This document shows positions 22,578-64,000 of a stretch of DNA of 64,000 bases, piece by piece. The translations under genes were made by a program, and so were the position numbers. Each line of letters opens with the position of its first letter. The stretch's first letter is position 1. Source of the DNA: Glandiceps talaboti (Eukaryota; Hemichordata; Enteropneusta; Spengelidae); NCBI RefSeq assembly GCF_964340395.1, contig NC_135569.1, forward strand, positions 4,631,540 through 4,695,539, written 5' to 3'. The notes below the pieces were generated by a model, which was not told the DNA's origin, searched no databases, and was given only the letters and a program-made list of their open reading frames with translations.

Positions 22578-24654
22578 AAATAATGCAAACAATATTAAAG
22601 TAAATAAGTATATCATATATTTCAGTTTTTGTAACTTCAAAACACTTACACAATGCATTATGTCAAACCTGAACTCTCTTTGCAAATAGGAAAAGTAGAA
22701 CTTAAAATACATACATGAAAAGGTTTTATACTAATACAAGTTTTATAATAAAACTGACCTTACAAAGTGGCAACAAAAGATATTCTCCAATCAAAGTTAG
22801 TGAGTTAGACTGTCAATATGCAAATTAAGCTACTTTGAATACAAAGTAGTGTCACACCTGGATGGCTTTGTTACATATTCATGATTGTTTAGTGTTGTCA
22901 ACATAATTTTTAAAAAAAGTACAAATAATATGCACTTTGTCTAGCCACAAAATAAAATAATATTATTTTTTTCCATAAATGTGTTACTGTGACATTTTGC
23001 AGTCCGTCTCGGGTCAAAAAAAAAACACATCCTGTCACGGTGTTAATAATAGGAAGAATTTGGATAAGAAATTTTATTGCTTGATTCATAAAATTTATTA
23101 ATTTTGGTGTTTTTTCTTGTTTGATCATGCCATCAAGGATTTGTAATAGGAAAGTTCAAAGGTCATATGCAAAAATTTGTATTTTGTAAAGTGGCTACTT
23201 CAAAATGCTTCAAAATTCACAGCGAATGCCAGAGAAATATCAAAAAGAAGTATTTATGAAATGTGTTTACCTAATTTACTTAATAATGTATATATTACAG
23301 TGGACAGATGTAGCTATCACTGATTGGTTGATTGTTAGCACCTTACATTTAGACTTTGTAAACCTATCAATGATTGGTTGACAGTGACATGTGACAGCAC
23401 CTTCCATTTAGGCTAATGTAAACCTTTCAGTGATTGGTTGATTAGCTGCACCCTATACTTGGACTATTCTAACCTATATCACTGATTGGTTGATACTGTG
23501 CGTTACATTTAGGTTTTACTAAACCTCTTAGTGATTGGTCAATTGACAGCACCTTATATTTAGGATTTCTAAGCCTATCAGTGATTGGTTGATTCTTACA
23601 TTTAAGCTTTTCTAAACCTACCAGTGATTGGTTGATTGACAGCACCTTACTTTCAGACTTTCCTAAATTTATCAATGATCATTTGATTCTTAAATTTAGG
23701 CTCTTCCAAACCTATCAGTGATTGGTTGATTGAGTGTTCTTTATTACACTTAGACTTGTCTAAACCTATCAGCATGTTTGTTATATCCTACTGCAGGATG
23801 CCAGTTCTTCGATGTGAGGTAGTATCGAAAAGGAATTACAAAATGGCATGATTACTGAAATTGTCATGACAACAATGCTATAGCAACACAAACATCAAAA
23901 CCATAAACTCATTCATTAATCCACTTGAGGAAAGAATATACAAACAATATGAAATATCTGACTGGCTGGAAAAATATCAATCCCAAATAACCATCTAAAC
24001 ATTCGATTTACACTAGTAACATCTCAGAAGACAATTTTAGTAATTAACTTGGTGACCTTTGACACAGGATTTACATATACCTATACATCTGCATTTTATG
24101 CAAATAAGGTCTTGTCACAAATTTGTAAAAAAAAGTATAAAAACTGTGAGTTGACATAAAAAGTTACATAACTGAGCGAAGCAATTGTCAACATATATGG
24201 ATATACAATGGAAACTTCAGCCTTAACCCAAATAGGATAAAAAAATCTCATTATTTCGAAAAAAAGAAGTTTTGTGTATTATTTGCATAAATAGGTTTTT
24301 TGGCTACTGTGAGCAAATGTTTGCAAGAAGTGGAGTAAATTCCCTTTGCAAATGTTATAAACTTTTTAAAAAAAACATTTTTTTTTAAATTTGAAAATGT
24401 TTGCCTCTTTCAAATTTGCACTATTAGCTGCAATGGTTCAACCAATCCTCAATGTTGTTGATTGCATTGCCAGGGCAACATGTTTTCTGTTGTCATAGAA
24501 ACAGTGCATAGTAAGTGTTGGTCATAGACTGTATGTAAATCACTGCTTAGTTAAGTGTTAGTTCTGGAAAATTGTTGCTATGACAACAGACTTTGCATAG
24601 TGACTGTTGCTAGGCAGTGTGAATGATGTAAGATGAAAAGCGAGCGTCCCTGTA
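22578..24654. other. Intergenic / probable MEGF6 3' UTR and downstream DNA
   Basis: No plus-strand gene is visible. On the minus strand this is downstream of the MEGF6 stop at 24655. A minus-strand AATAAA lies at 23740-23745, within the CCAAT-bearing minisatellite, and is one candidate polyadenylation signal about 0.9 kb from the stop. The transcript end is not shown by the sequence. Confidence 0.4.
23300..23775 (-). repeat. ~55-bp minisatellite carrying CCAAT motifs
   Basis: Eight or nine diverged units are built on CTATCAGTGATTGGTTGATT, GACAGCACCTTA and a TTTAGGCT-like block followed by TCTAAAC. Each unit carries ATTGG, i.e. CCAAT on the minus strand. Unit length ranges from about 45 to 62 bp. 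Confidence 0.88.
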
Positions 24655-54864
<30,210 letters not shown>

Positions 54865-55009
54865 CTGAAAATGAATGAAAGTAAACATAACTGTAAATAC
54901 AAAATCTAACTAATATTGAATATTAATATCTACAAATACACTGCAATAGTCCTTTCCAAAATTTGTCATTTTTCTTCAAATGCATAATATCCATAACCCA
55001 CTTTTAGCT

Positions 55010-55345
55010 GTTAAAGTACCCATATGGATGAGAATTGGCTATTTATTTTGGATTTTTAATTTATAAAACAAGTTTACCATGTTTTTCTACTTGAAAAAAC
55101 AATGTGCAAAAAATATATGCCAAGTCCTTGTTTGTAACTCACTAAATTGCAAAAAAGATGCAAAAAGTGTGAAAAATGTGTTGTCGTACATACAGTAACA
55201 AACATTTTACACATTTTTAATGTTTTGCAATTTACTGAGTTACAAACACAGACTTGGTATATGTTATCACAATGTCAGTAGAAGACATAGTAAAATTGTT
55301 TTATAAACTAAAAATAAAAAATAATGGATTTGGCCACTTTAATCC
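55010..55345. mobile_element. Palindromic MITE, TTAAAGTGG family
   Basis: It begins TTAAAGTACCCATATGGATG and ends, inverted, TTAAAGTGGCCAAATCCAT. Centre blocks CAAGTCCTTGTTTGTAACTC and GAGTTACAAACACAGACTTG mirror each other. Confidence 0.82.
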
Positions 55346-56139
55346 CAAAATTACAGTTACATTTTGAACGTTCATTTCTTTTTCTTTTGCATTTATCCTA
55401 ACCAAGATAACAATCTCATCAATGCTCCAAACAAAAATCGAAAACCAGGCTAAAACTTAAACACAATTCCAGTTCATCTTCTTCCTCATAAACTTTCTGC
55501 TTTCATATTTTGTTACTCCAGCTCATATTATACAGCGCCCTCTACAGTTGATCAAAACAATGCCTGGTCTGAAACAGTCAGCAGAAAAACATCACCCTTT
55601 TTTTCTCAAACGGCTGATTTCCAAGGTTGAAAAGCTAAGTGAGCTTAGCTGAACTTGAATACTATGTCAATTGAGCTCAAGTGAACTTGAATACCTCATA
55701 TAATGATGCCATGGTCATTTTCTAATAATCCCCTCGGCTCTCAATTCCTAATGAGTACAGTGGTTTAAACACCATTGTGCCAACAAACTCTCTAGAGATA
55801 TTTCTTTTCAAATTCATTTTCTACAAAGATGTCCTCTCATTGTGAGATCTCACAGTGTAGTAAAATTATACTCTGGCAGAAAACAACATTCAATATGACA
55901 GTGTCCATTCTTCACGACTATAGGACTGGTCATATAATGATGTGAATGAAAAATATAAAGTACAAAAGTTGAAAGCCTCTATGTCTCGAATGTTAACCTT
56001 GGCCTTCTGAAATACTTTGCCAATGGGCAAATATGCTTGACGTATTCTTGGCTTTGATAAGCACTGCCTCTAGTCTGACCTTCAAGTACATCATGACAGC
56101 AAATCTACAGTCATGACCTGCATGTAGTTCAGTTCAAAG

Positions 56140-56410
56140 AATTATCTTGGTGTTAAGCTCTCTCGCCCACAGACTTGTCTTGGTGTTACTGTCTCCAGAA
56201 GCTCTCTAGCCCAAAGACTTGTCTTGGTGTTACTATCTCAATAATCTCTCTACACCCAGAGACTTGTCTTGGTGTTACTATCTCAAGAAACTCTCTAGCC
56301 AAGAGACTTGTCTTGGTGTTAATATCTTAAGAAACTCTCTAGCCCAGAGACTTGTCTTGGTGTTACTATCTCAAGATGCTCTCTAACCCAGAGATTTGTC
56401 TTGACGTTAT
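56140..56410 (+). repeat. ~43-bp tandem repeat
   Basis: Six units carry GAGACTTGTCTTGGTGTTAC, TATCTCAAGAAACTCTCTAG and CCCA, with mild divergence. Confidence 0.93.
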
Positions 56411-56598
56411 TCTGTCAAGAAGATTGCCACATGGTTTTGAGAGCTTCTCGAGTTAGAAACACCAAGACTTCATATCAGGCTAACATTATATACTTTATAC
56501 TACTACATAAAGCACTTCACCCACACCAAGTACCCAGTATATGTAACCAACTATACCAACACAAAGTTCAAATTCATTTTCTATCCACTGGATATTCC

Positions 56599-56962
56599 GA
56601 TATCATCAGCAGACTCTCTCATAGTGCTCGGAGCATCACATAAACAGCTAAAACTTTGGTTGTTTTGTATGTACCAATATCTACTGCATAATTATACTCG
56701 AATATCCCTGTACTCTGCACCCTCACCGATCACATAGGGCTAACTGTTCATTGACGTGTTAACCTGAAGCCAGAGGGTTTCGCATTAACATGGAGCATTG
56801 CACTAACACGTCAACGAAAGGTTAGCCCTAAGTGACCGATGAGAGTGCACAGTACAGGGATCTTCAAGTATAATTATGCAGTAGATATCGGTACATACAA
56901 AACAGCCCAAGTTTTAGCTATTTATGCGATGCTCCGAGGACTGTGAGAGAGTCTAATATCAT
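56599..56962. mobile_element. ~360-bp inverted-repeat (foldback) element
   Basis: Two arms of about 160 bp flank a spacer of about 40 bp. The left arm starts GATATCATCAGCAGACTCTC and has AATATCTACTGCATAATTAT and CACATAGGGCTAAC; the right arm has the inverse (GTTAGCCCTAAGTGACCGAT, ATAATTATGCAGTAGATATC, GAGAGAGTCTAATATCATC). No coding capacity. Confidence 0.88.
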
Positions 56963-58444
56963 CAACTACTAATCTATGTTCACTTAAACCACAAACATTG
57001 GAGAATTTCTTCTCTAACGTCTCTGCTTAAACACAATAATCATTTTCAAACCGATTTTATTTCACAACATATTACATGTATTTCATAACATTTTCATAAG
57101 TAGTATAATACCCACTGGACGGCAGTTACAGAACACAAACATTCACAAATTTTTCCTACAATAAATATGTCCAAAAAATCAATACAATCAGCTATATAAT
57201 CTATACAAATGGATTCTTTGCCCATTTTAATCGAACTATAAATGACGGTCAGACAATTTTCTAGTCATCATTTAATTTTGTTCAATGACATGATTGTATG
57301 CGTAACACAACTAGTAGTGGAGATTAACAGAATTTACACAAAGGTTAATTACCAATTTCTTCTACTAATACATCGGAAAAATCAATATGACAGCTATATT
57401 CACTACAAAATCTATCCTGACCGATTGTTAATCTGACATTATTATAAACAATATTGTTGTTGGCCTTGTTGGGATCACAATATTAGTAGAAGTCTATCTC
57501 AACTGTTTTGAGTAATTGGTATTTTTAGTACCCTCCATGCTTTTAACTAGAGATACGACCTCTCTTTTCACATACTGGCCTTGTACGTGTTTATCAGATT
57601 ATCTTCCTAAAGTATTAAATCATGGAAAAAACTTGAAATTCCGATGGCACTTCAGAAAGCTTTAGAGTTTGAAAATGAAATCAACCAGCCAGGAACGAAA
57701 ACGCATTTAGTGTAGTTTTGTGTCAACACAGTGCTATAAAATACTAATGTTGTGGAGATCATGACTTTTACTGGTATGCGTGTAACTTCAGAGTTAATGG
57801 TAGGTTTCAATAACAGAACTAATGACAAGAAAGGGCGTCTATTATTTCCTATCAAAGGTTTTTTTATACGAATCTTTACACCTTGAGACCCTGAATAGAT
57901 TCCTATCGGCTTGTCATCCTCAAAACAAACAAAGAGAAATTCATGGCTTATCCTCAATATTGTCTTTCAGTTGAAAAGTGTTGTCAAACTCTGATTGAAA
58001 ACAGCCAGCTACTGCACTACTCAGCACCGCCCCTCTCATACGATTTATTTGGGAGGTCCTCTTTCATTGAATGGTGTTGAACTTCATAGACGGGTTGATT
58101 ACACATGTATGGAGAATAAATCCTGGCCGTAGGCTATGCATCTCACAGTACACAGAAAGTGATCTATGTAAAGTTGAACTGAATAAAAATACTAGTCATA
58201 CCAGTAAAGTATCCCCCATAGATAAAACACATTTAAGTTGTCAAGTGCTCTCACAACCATCCACAAACAAAGACACGCTTACTAAGTTTTCTTCTTGAGG
58301 GTGAACTTTTCTAACCTAAAATGACATTGACAAGGTCAATACACGTCATCGAAGTGCAGAACAATAAACTATAGCCACTGATGTAATACCCTGTGCTGTA
58401 CTCTATATATTGTATACTTTAGACCTGTAAATTACTGCCACTGA

Positions 58445-59050
58445 CAAAGATCTAACCTGGTTATACAGAGTTAACCTGGTTTAACCTGGCTATACAGAGT
58501 TAACCTGGTTTAACCTGGTTATACAGAGTTAACCTGGTTTAACCTGGTTATACAGAGTTAACCTGGTTTAACTTGGCTTCACAGAGTTACCCTGGCATAA
58601 CCTGGCTTCACAGAGTTACCCTGGTATAACCTGGCTATACAGAGTTACTCTGTATAATCTGGTTATATAAAGTTACCCTGGTATAACCTGGTTATACAAA
58701 GTTACCCTGATAGAACTCATTGGCCATACAGTTACCCTGGTTTAACTCGATAGCCATACAGTTACCCTGGTTTAACTCGATAGCCATACAGTTACCCTGG
58801 GAGCACTCAGTGGCCATACAGTTACCCTAGTAGAACATGGTCGCCATACAGTTACCCTCCTAGAACTCAGTAACCATGCTATATTACCCTGCTGGAACTC
58901 AGTGGCCATATCATAGAGTTACCCTGCTAGAACTCAGTGGCCATAGTTACCTTGCTAAAACTCAGTGGCCATACAGTTACCCTGCTAGTACTCAGTGGCC
59001 ATACAGTTACCCTGATAGAACTCAGCGGCCATACAGTTACCCTTATATAA
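58445..59050 (+). repeat. 24-28-bp minisatellite (ACAGAGTTAACCTGG)
   Basis: More than twenty units change gradually from GGTTATACAGAGTTAACCTG at the left to AGTGGCCATACAGTTACCCTG then [CG][TA]AGAACTC at the right. The gradient suggests directional growth. Confidence 0.93.
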
Positions 59051-61865
59051 CCCGTTTTGTAACCTTGCCGAAATAGTCTGAACAAAACAATGTTGTTATT
59101 GTTTTAACTAAAAGGCTAACAACCATATTTGCATCTTAATTATAGCATAATCAACATCTTTACATGTACTAATTGATGTAATAACACAAAGTACTCCCTA
59201 GCACAGCCACCAAAACAAACAATACCAGAAGTTGTTCTTCCTTTCTTGTCCTACCTAATGAAGGCAAAACATTTCAAATTGATGTGTGCACAGCTGTTTT
59301 TGTTGGCCATTACATCAACAATATAAATGTTGTACTGACACCTTTGGTGTTGGAGACCGCGTTCTTGGTGAGTGCTAAAAAATACACAATTGACAAATGT
59401 ACAATTTCGTGTATGGGCTATGATACAATGAAGAGTATATATTGTTCATGATTCTCTTCATTTCCAATTTACCGTTCCAAAGTAACTAGATTATACTATG
59501 TCAGTCATACATTAGTAGTAAATGTTAATTGTTGGTGGCCGATTTTTAAGAGACAAACATCCACAAATATACATTAAGTTTGTTATGGGGTTGGGGGGGC
59601 TGTCTGGGGGACCAACAACATTTGTAATATACATTTATACTGAAAACAGTTGGGGTGTTGGAGGGGAGCATTGATAGCTAGAGGGGGTACGATTTGAGGA
59701 CTGTGTTTAAGAAGGCATGGTGTGCGTTTGTTTGCTTACATAAATGTTATTATCTCAACCTAATCAGGGGTGAAATCTTGTTAGCAACATGTAAATGTGA
59801 CTGTTTGTTTCTGCCATGTTTGTTATTTCTAGTCTCCCATGCATGATTCCTTTATTGATACTGCTAAGCTGTGAACAATACTGGTAGTTTTCTTACAACA
59901 AGGTGTCATGAATTCTACCCTCAAAAAATCACACTTTAGGTGCCATAACAACCCCAAATCTCTAGACTGCACTCAAAGATAACATTAGCTGAGATTGTTT
60001 CAATAGGGTTTGTAAACATTGACAACATCATCAAATTCAACACAAGACTTTCCAGACATCAAAACATCGTGTATTTCAAAAGCCAGCGATTTCTTTTCTT
60101 TTTCTTTTAAAAAAGAAAAACAGAACGGAATTCCTTAAATTCCGTCTAAGTCTCCATAAATCCAGTTTTTGCCTCGTCACAATCTTCCTCCGAGTCTAGT
60201 AACTATGCATGTCAGCTCATGTTTATAATCTCTCCCCCCCCCCCACATATAGTCAAATGGACAAATTCTACCAAAGATCAAGCTAAATCTCCTGCTGAGG
60301 AAAGGGTGAACAGTGCTTTTACACATTGACAGGCAGCTATAATATCAAGAGATTTAATTTCTAAACAGAGAATTTAGCTAATATTCCTGGACCCAATTTT
60401 CCGTGACTGTTTTAGGAATAAAAATATTTTCAAGTGAGCCACAAACCATACCAGCGAAAACAGTGAAAATAAATTCCAATTGAAAATTTAATATTTCACA
60501 GTATTTATTTTGCCTCATGAAAATTTACATACGATAATTTCCCACGTTTTGGCTCCATCTTGTTTTAGCATACAAAAATTTGGACAACTGTGCACTGATA
60601 GCCACATTACTTTTGTAAGTTGATGTACTAAATCACACCTAATTCAAACTTTTCCTACCTGTGTTACTAAGAATTTACCGATGAAAGTGATTCCATTTTC
60701 ACACAAATTTTTTTGGCACAAAAATCGCTGCATAGGGCCAAAAAAAATTGTTTGGTTCTACTTTTTGACTGCCAACCCTAAACTTTTTTTATGTATTCAA
60801 CTAAAATTGCGAACATTGTGAAGTTTCGTGAGAAACAGTGCATGTGGAAACTGACATCAACTTAAAAAGACAATATAAAACTGTTCTTCCAATCTGTAAT
60901 GGCTGTACATCTGATGAGAAAAAGCCAATAACACAGAGACTATATGGAAAACAACAGAAAACATAACTACCTGAACTAGACACTCACATGGAAAAAAAAT
61001 CTACCGGTATCTTCCCACCTATTCTAAAATTGAACATAATCGGAATCACACAATTTATTTTTTTAGGCCTCAGCTAAAATAAATTTAGGACCAATATCAC
61101 ATACGATCACAGTACTTCATAACATTTACGTCCACAGTTACGTCAAGTTTAAATACCATGGGAACAACTAAATGGTCGCTTGATTATGCACTATTTATAC
61201 TTTGTTGTCCAAAAATAACTGAAAACACAATTATCTCCAAATTCCCATTATCTGAGTACACCTGCTCATTTAGAAGCAAACATCCACAAATTTTAAGATA
61301 TATTGTCAACTTTGACATACTCCAAGACATCGACTTCACACCTGTAAGTATACTCAACCACTGTTATGAGTTTGGTTGTCATGGCAACTCCTTCTTCAAC
61401 TCCTTCAAGCAATTGTTAGAGGGAGATGGGATTTGATGAGGGTATTTTGTCAACAACTTGGAGATGAAAGCAGAATTGAGAACAAGTATTTACTCTGTGT
61501 GTTAACACACCACTACTGTGGCAATTTGCTGAAACAATTACTGCTATTCATTCATAATCTGGTTAAGAATCTCATTGTATCCCGTATTTCAATAGGAATA
61601 AAGTCGGCAAAACTATCCATTTAGCTTTGTCCTTACCGCCTGACAATCCATTCATGTTTTCCATGCTACCAACTTCTCCATGCTACCCTGTCTAGTATAT
61701 ACTCTAGATGTCACACGTGGTTGTAAAATACAGCTCTTGAGATCAATGCACAATACCACTTGGTTACTACTAGTCTAGACACTATTCACTATTCGTGGCT
61801 TTGAATCCTTCCAAGTTCTCCACAAGGACACAGTTATTAGACATCAGCACACCTATCCATTTTAC

Positions 61866-61905
61866 CCACCCCCACCCCCAACCCCCACCCACCCCTACCC
61901 CCAAT
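61866..61905 (+). repeat. CCCACC-rich simple repeat
   Basis: CCCACCCCCACCCCCAACCC and similar, pyrimidine-rich on the plus strand. Confidence 0.9.
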
Positions 61906-62197
61906 TCATTCAACTTTCCATTCTACTACTAGTACTACTCCAGAGATTATGCCTCACTTTGAATCCATCTCCACAAGAATACAATAAAGTCAGCAAAACC
62001 ACCCATCAATTAGCTATATGCTACCAACTTTACCATGCCACCAGCTAGTCTAAAGACTATTCCTGACTTTGAATCCCAGTGACCATAGAGAATCTTTAAA
62101 CTACTAGTATGCTGATACTACCTATCCATTCAATTCTTTCCATGTCACCAACTATCCAGTCAACTTTGCATGCTGTCAACTATTTATCCTCACCATT

Positions 62198-62480
62198 AAC
62201 ACCACCACCACCACCACCACCACCACCACCACCACCACCACCACCACCACCACCACCACCACCATGATCACCATCACCACCACCACCAATATCACCACCG
62301 CCACCACCACCATTGTCATCACCACAACCACCCCATCACCCCATCATTACCACCATCATCATCATCACCAAAACCACCACTACCACCACCACCACCATCA
62401 CCCTCATCACCCTCATTATTGTCGTCGTCATCGTCATCATCATCATCATCACCATCATCATCACCATCATCACCATACAG
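62198..62480 (+). repeat. (CAC)n/(CAT)n triplet repeat
   Basis: About 22 CAC triplets are followed by mixed CAC, CAT and GTC triplets. It is similar in make-up to the repeat at 44683-44970. Open frames across it are artefacts. Confidence 0.95.
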
Positions 62481-63663
62481 TACCTAAGTATATACTGCAA
62501 GGTCATGGCCACGGTCAGCATACATTGCATGTATCAACTCCTTATTGTCTTTTTAACTACTCCCCGACATACATCAACACAGAGTGTTCAATTTCACTGT
62601 ATAGACACACAGTGACTTCAAGTCTCCTTAATCTCCCAATGTGCCATGTGACAATTTCTATTGGCCATATATTTCATGTGTAATGTTGAAACCCTAAACC
62701 CCAGATTAGATTTCCAAGTAAGAACTTTCCCCGACTGACACACTAGTCTAGCTATCAATTTCTATGGTTTTTCTGTGCTATGCTTTCAGCTCCTGACTTA
62801 ACAAGGATTGACCTGCTACCCTTTAAATTGTTTAAACAGAGGAACCGTGAGTTTGTTCAACACATAAACATATGTGAGCTAGCACTCAGAGTATTTTAAA
62901 ACTTGCAGCCCTTGTTGAATTTCACCACCTCATCCCGGCCAATAATTTGATGCTGTGAATGACTCTAAATAAATGACAAAATGTAGATGGGCGGATAATT
63001 AGCATGAAAAATGAGCCTGCAATAAGATTTGAGTAATGAGCCACGATTGAGATAACGTGTGCTGATCTCGGGGACATTTGCAGGAACACTTGTAAAGAGT
63101 AAACACATCAACTTTTTAATTGATTTCAAACATGTGTGGCGACAACATCGTAAGAGGCAATACATACTTACAAATTAAGCTGCACACATCGGTACTTTAA
63201 ATTACATTTACTTTCTACCGTACCCAAGTACTGTGATATACATATTTCGACTCCAATCTTATACTTTACAAAGCTCAAACAATTTTTACACCGCAACAAA
63301 TCATGAAAATGAAATCACTACTCTCACTGATTAAAGTTAATGTATTAAATTATTAAAATGAATCAATTCAATAATTTGGAAATGTGATGTGACTATATAC
63401 TCTTTAATCAAACATTGCCAGATTTTGCATTTGGAAAGAAAATACAGGATATATACCCTGTTTGTTCTGTGTATGCCTATCATTAGATGTGTGGTGGTCG
63501 AAATATTTGTCAAAATCATCCAGCATCATTTTATTTTCCCAATAATTACTTTATTTGATATAACTGTATTGTTTTATCATTTCCTAATATTTCTGCTTTT
63601 TAGCTGTAAAATACTCATCAACTTAATGATTTTTTCACTTCTCATCCTTAACTCATAGTGACA

Positions 63664-63931
63664 AGGGGTGAACAAATCCACCAGTCCTGGGTCCAGGAGG
63701 AGTAATTTTTTGGGGCGGACCACACAAATTTTACCTTGTCTGGTCCATCGGACCAGTACCTTACTGTTAATAACTATGTTAAAAAGTCATCTGAATATAC
63801 AGATTCATAGGTAAGATTTAATGTTTCACATTAGCAGGACCTGGGACCACTAATTCTTTCAGCAGGACCACTGGTTTTTTTAAGGCACTGGTCTGGGGAC
63901 CACCAGTTCACAGAATGATTTGTTCACCCCT
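63664..63931. mobile_element. ~270-bp element with terminal inverted repeats
   Basis: The ends read AGGGGTGAACAAAT on both strands. Internal blocks CCACCAGTCCTGGGTCC on the left and GGTCTGGGGACCACCAG on the right are also partly symmetric. Non-coding; target duplication is uncertain. Confidence 0.6.
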
Positions 63932-64000
63932 GGTGTGGGTGGTTTCATTTGAATGTCAAATTTCATCTCAGTACCTCAATGAGCTAGACATGCAGAGAGA

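Larger units (their letters stand above)
54865..64000. other. MEGF6 5' intron or upstream DNA; no exon recognised
   Basis: I find no EGF, EMI or other coding exon on either strand in these 9 kb. It holds a MITE copy (55010-55345), a 43-bp array (56140-56410), a palindromic element (56599-56962), a 24-28-bp array (58445-59050), CCCACC-rich and CAC/CAT triplet repeats (61866-61905, 62198-62480) and a terminal-inverted-repeat element (63664-63931). Open frames of 60-140 codons lack known domains. Confidence 0.6.

Noticed and set aside
57652-57957. 101-codon minus-strand frame as a missing MEGF6 5' exon
   Set aside because: It has no EGF or EMI cysteine pattern and no convincing splice sites in phase 1.
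61158-61624. Two overlapping plus-strand frames of 82-92 codons as a separate gene
   Set aside because: No recognised domain, no start context or splice signals that stand out; similar frames are expected in AT-rich DNA of this length.
62264-62683. 139-codon His/Thr-rich plus-strand frame
   Set aside because: It translates a CAC/CAT simple repeat and has no other support.

Overview
The window is metazoan, from an intron-rich, AT-rich invertebrate genome, probably marine. Genes are split into short exons with GT-AG introns. Non-coding DNA is full of microsatellites, minisatellites, palindromic MITE-like elements and tRNA-derived SINE heads. The two recognisable genes are clear relatives of human TNK2 (ACK1) and MEGF6. 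The sequence alone does not let me choose between a deuterostome (hemichordate, echinoderm or amphioxus type) and a lophotrochozoan.

Layout. 1-11583 (+): the 3' part of TNK2/ACK1 in three exons (end of SH3 plus CRIB, a short linker exon, and one 2984-bp exon with the disordered tail, an EGFR-binding/Mig6-homology motif and a C-terminal UBA domain). The kinase domain lies upstream of the window. 11584-24654: a gene-free interval between convergent genes. It holds a 31/35-bp minisatellite just past the TNK2 stop and, at 18.6-22.4 kb, a nested palindrome of about 3.8 kb built from 374-bp units. 24655-54864 (-): MEGF6, with 35 coding exons: 8 calcium-binding-type EGF exons, a linker exon, 24 eight-cysteine MEGF-type EGF exons, a short C-terminal exon, and an exon at 51615-51741 that looks like an alternative first exon with its own TATA box and signal peptide. 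54865-64000: no exon recognised; it is probably MEGF6 5' intron or upstream DNA, since the signal/EMI exons expected for the family are not in view.

How it fits together. TNK2 is a cytoplasmic tyrosine kinase linked in vertebrates to Cdc42, clathrin and EGFR endocytosis. MEGF6 is a large secreted multi-EGF protein. They are convergent neighbours here, but nothing shows that they act together. All internal MEGF6 exons have phase 1-1, so any of them can be skipped or duplicated in frame.

The most unusual observations are the nested palindrome; a recurring pattern in MEGF6 where intronic minisatellites abut a coding exon and carry copies of its splice junction; inverted repeats flanking a 110-bp TNK2 exon; a probable internal MEGF6 promoter; and an EGF module that has lost two cysteines matching a canonical disulphide pair. 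No viral genes, toxin genes, rRNA genes, functional tRNA genes or CRISPR arrays were recognised.
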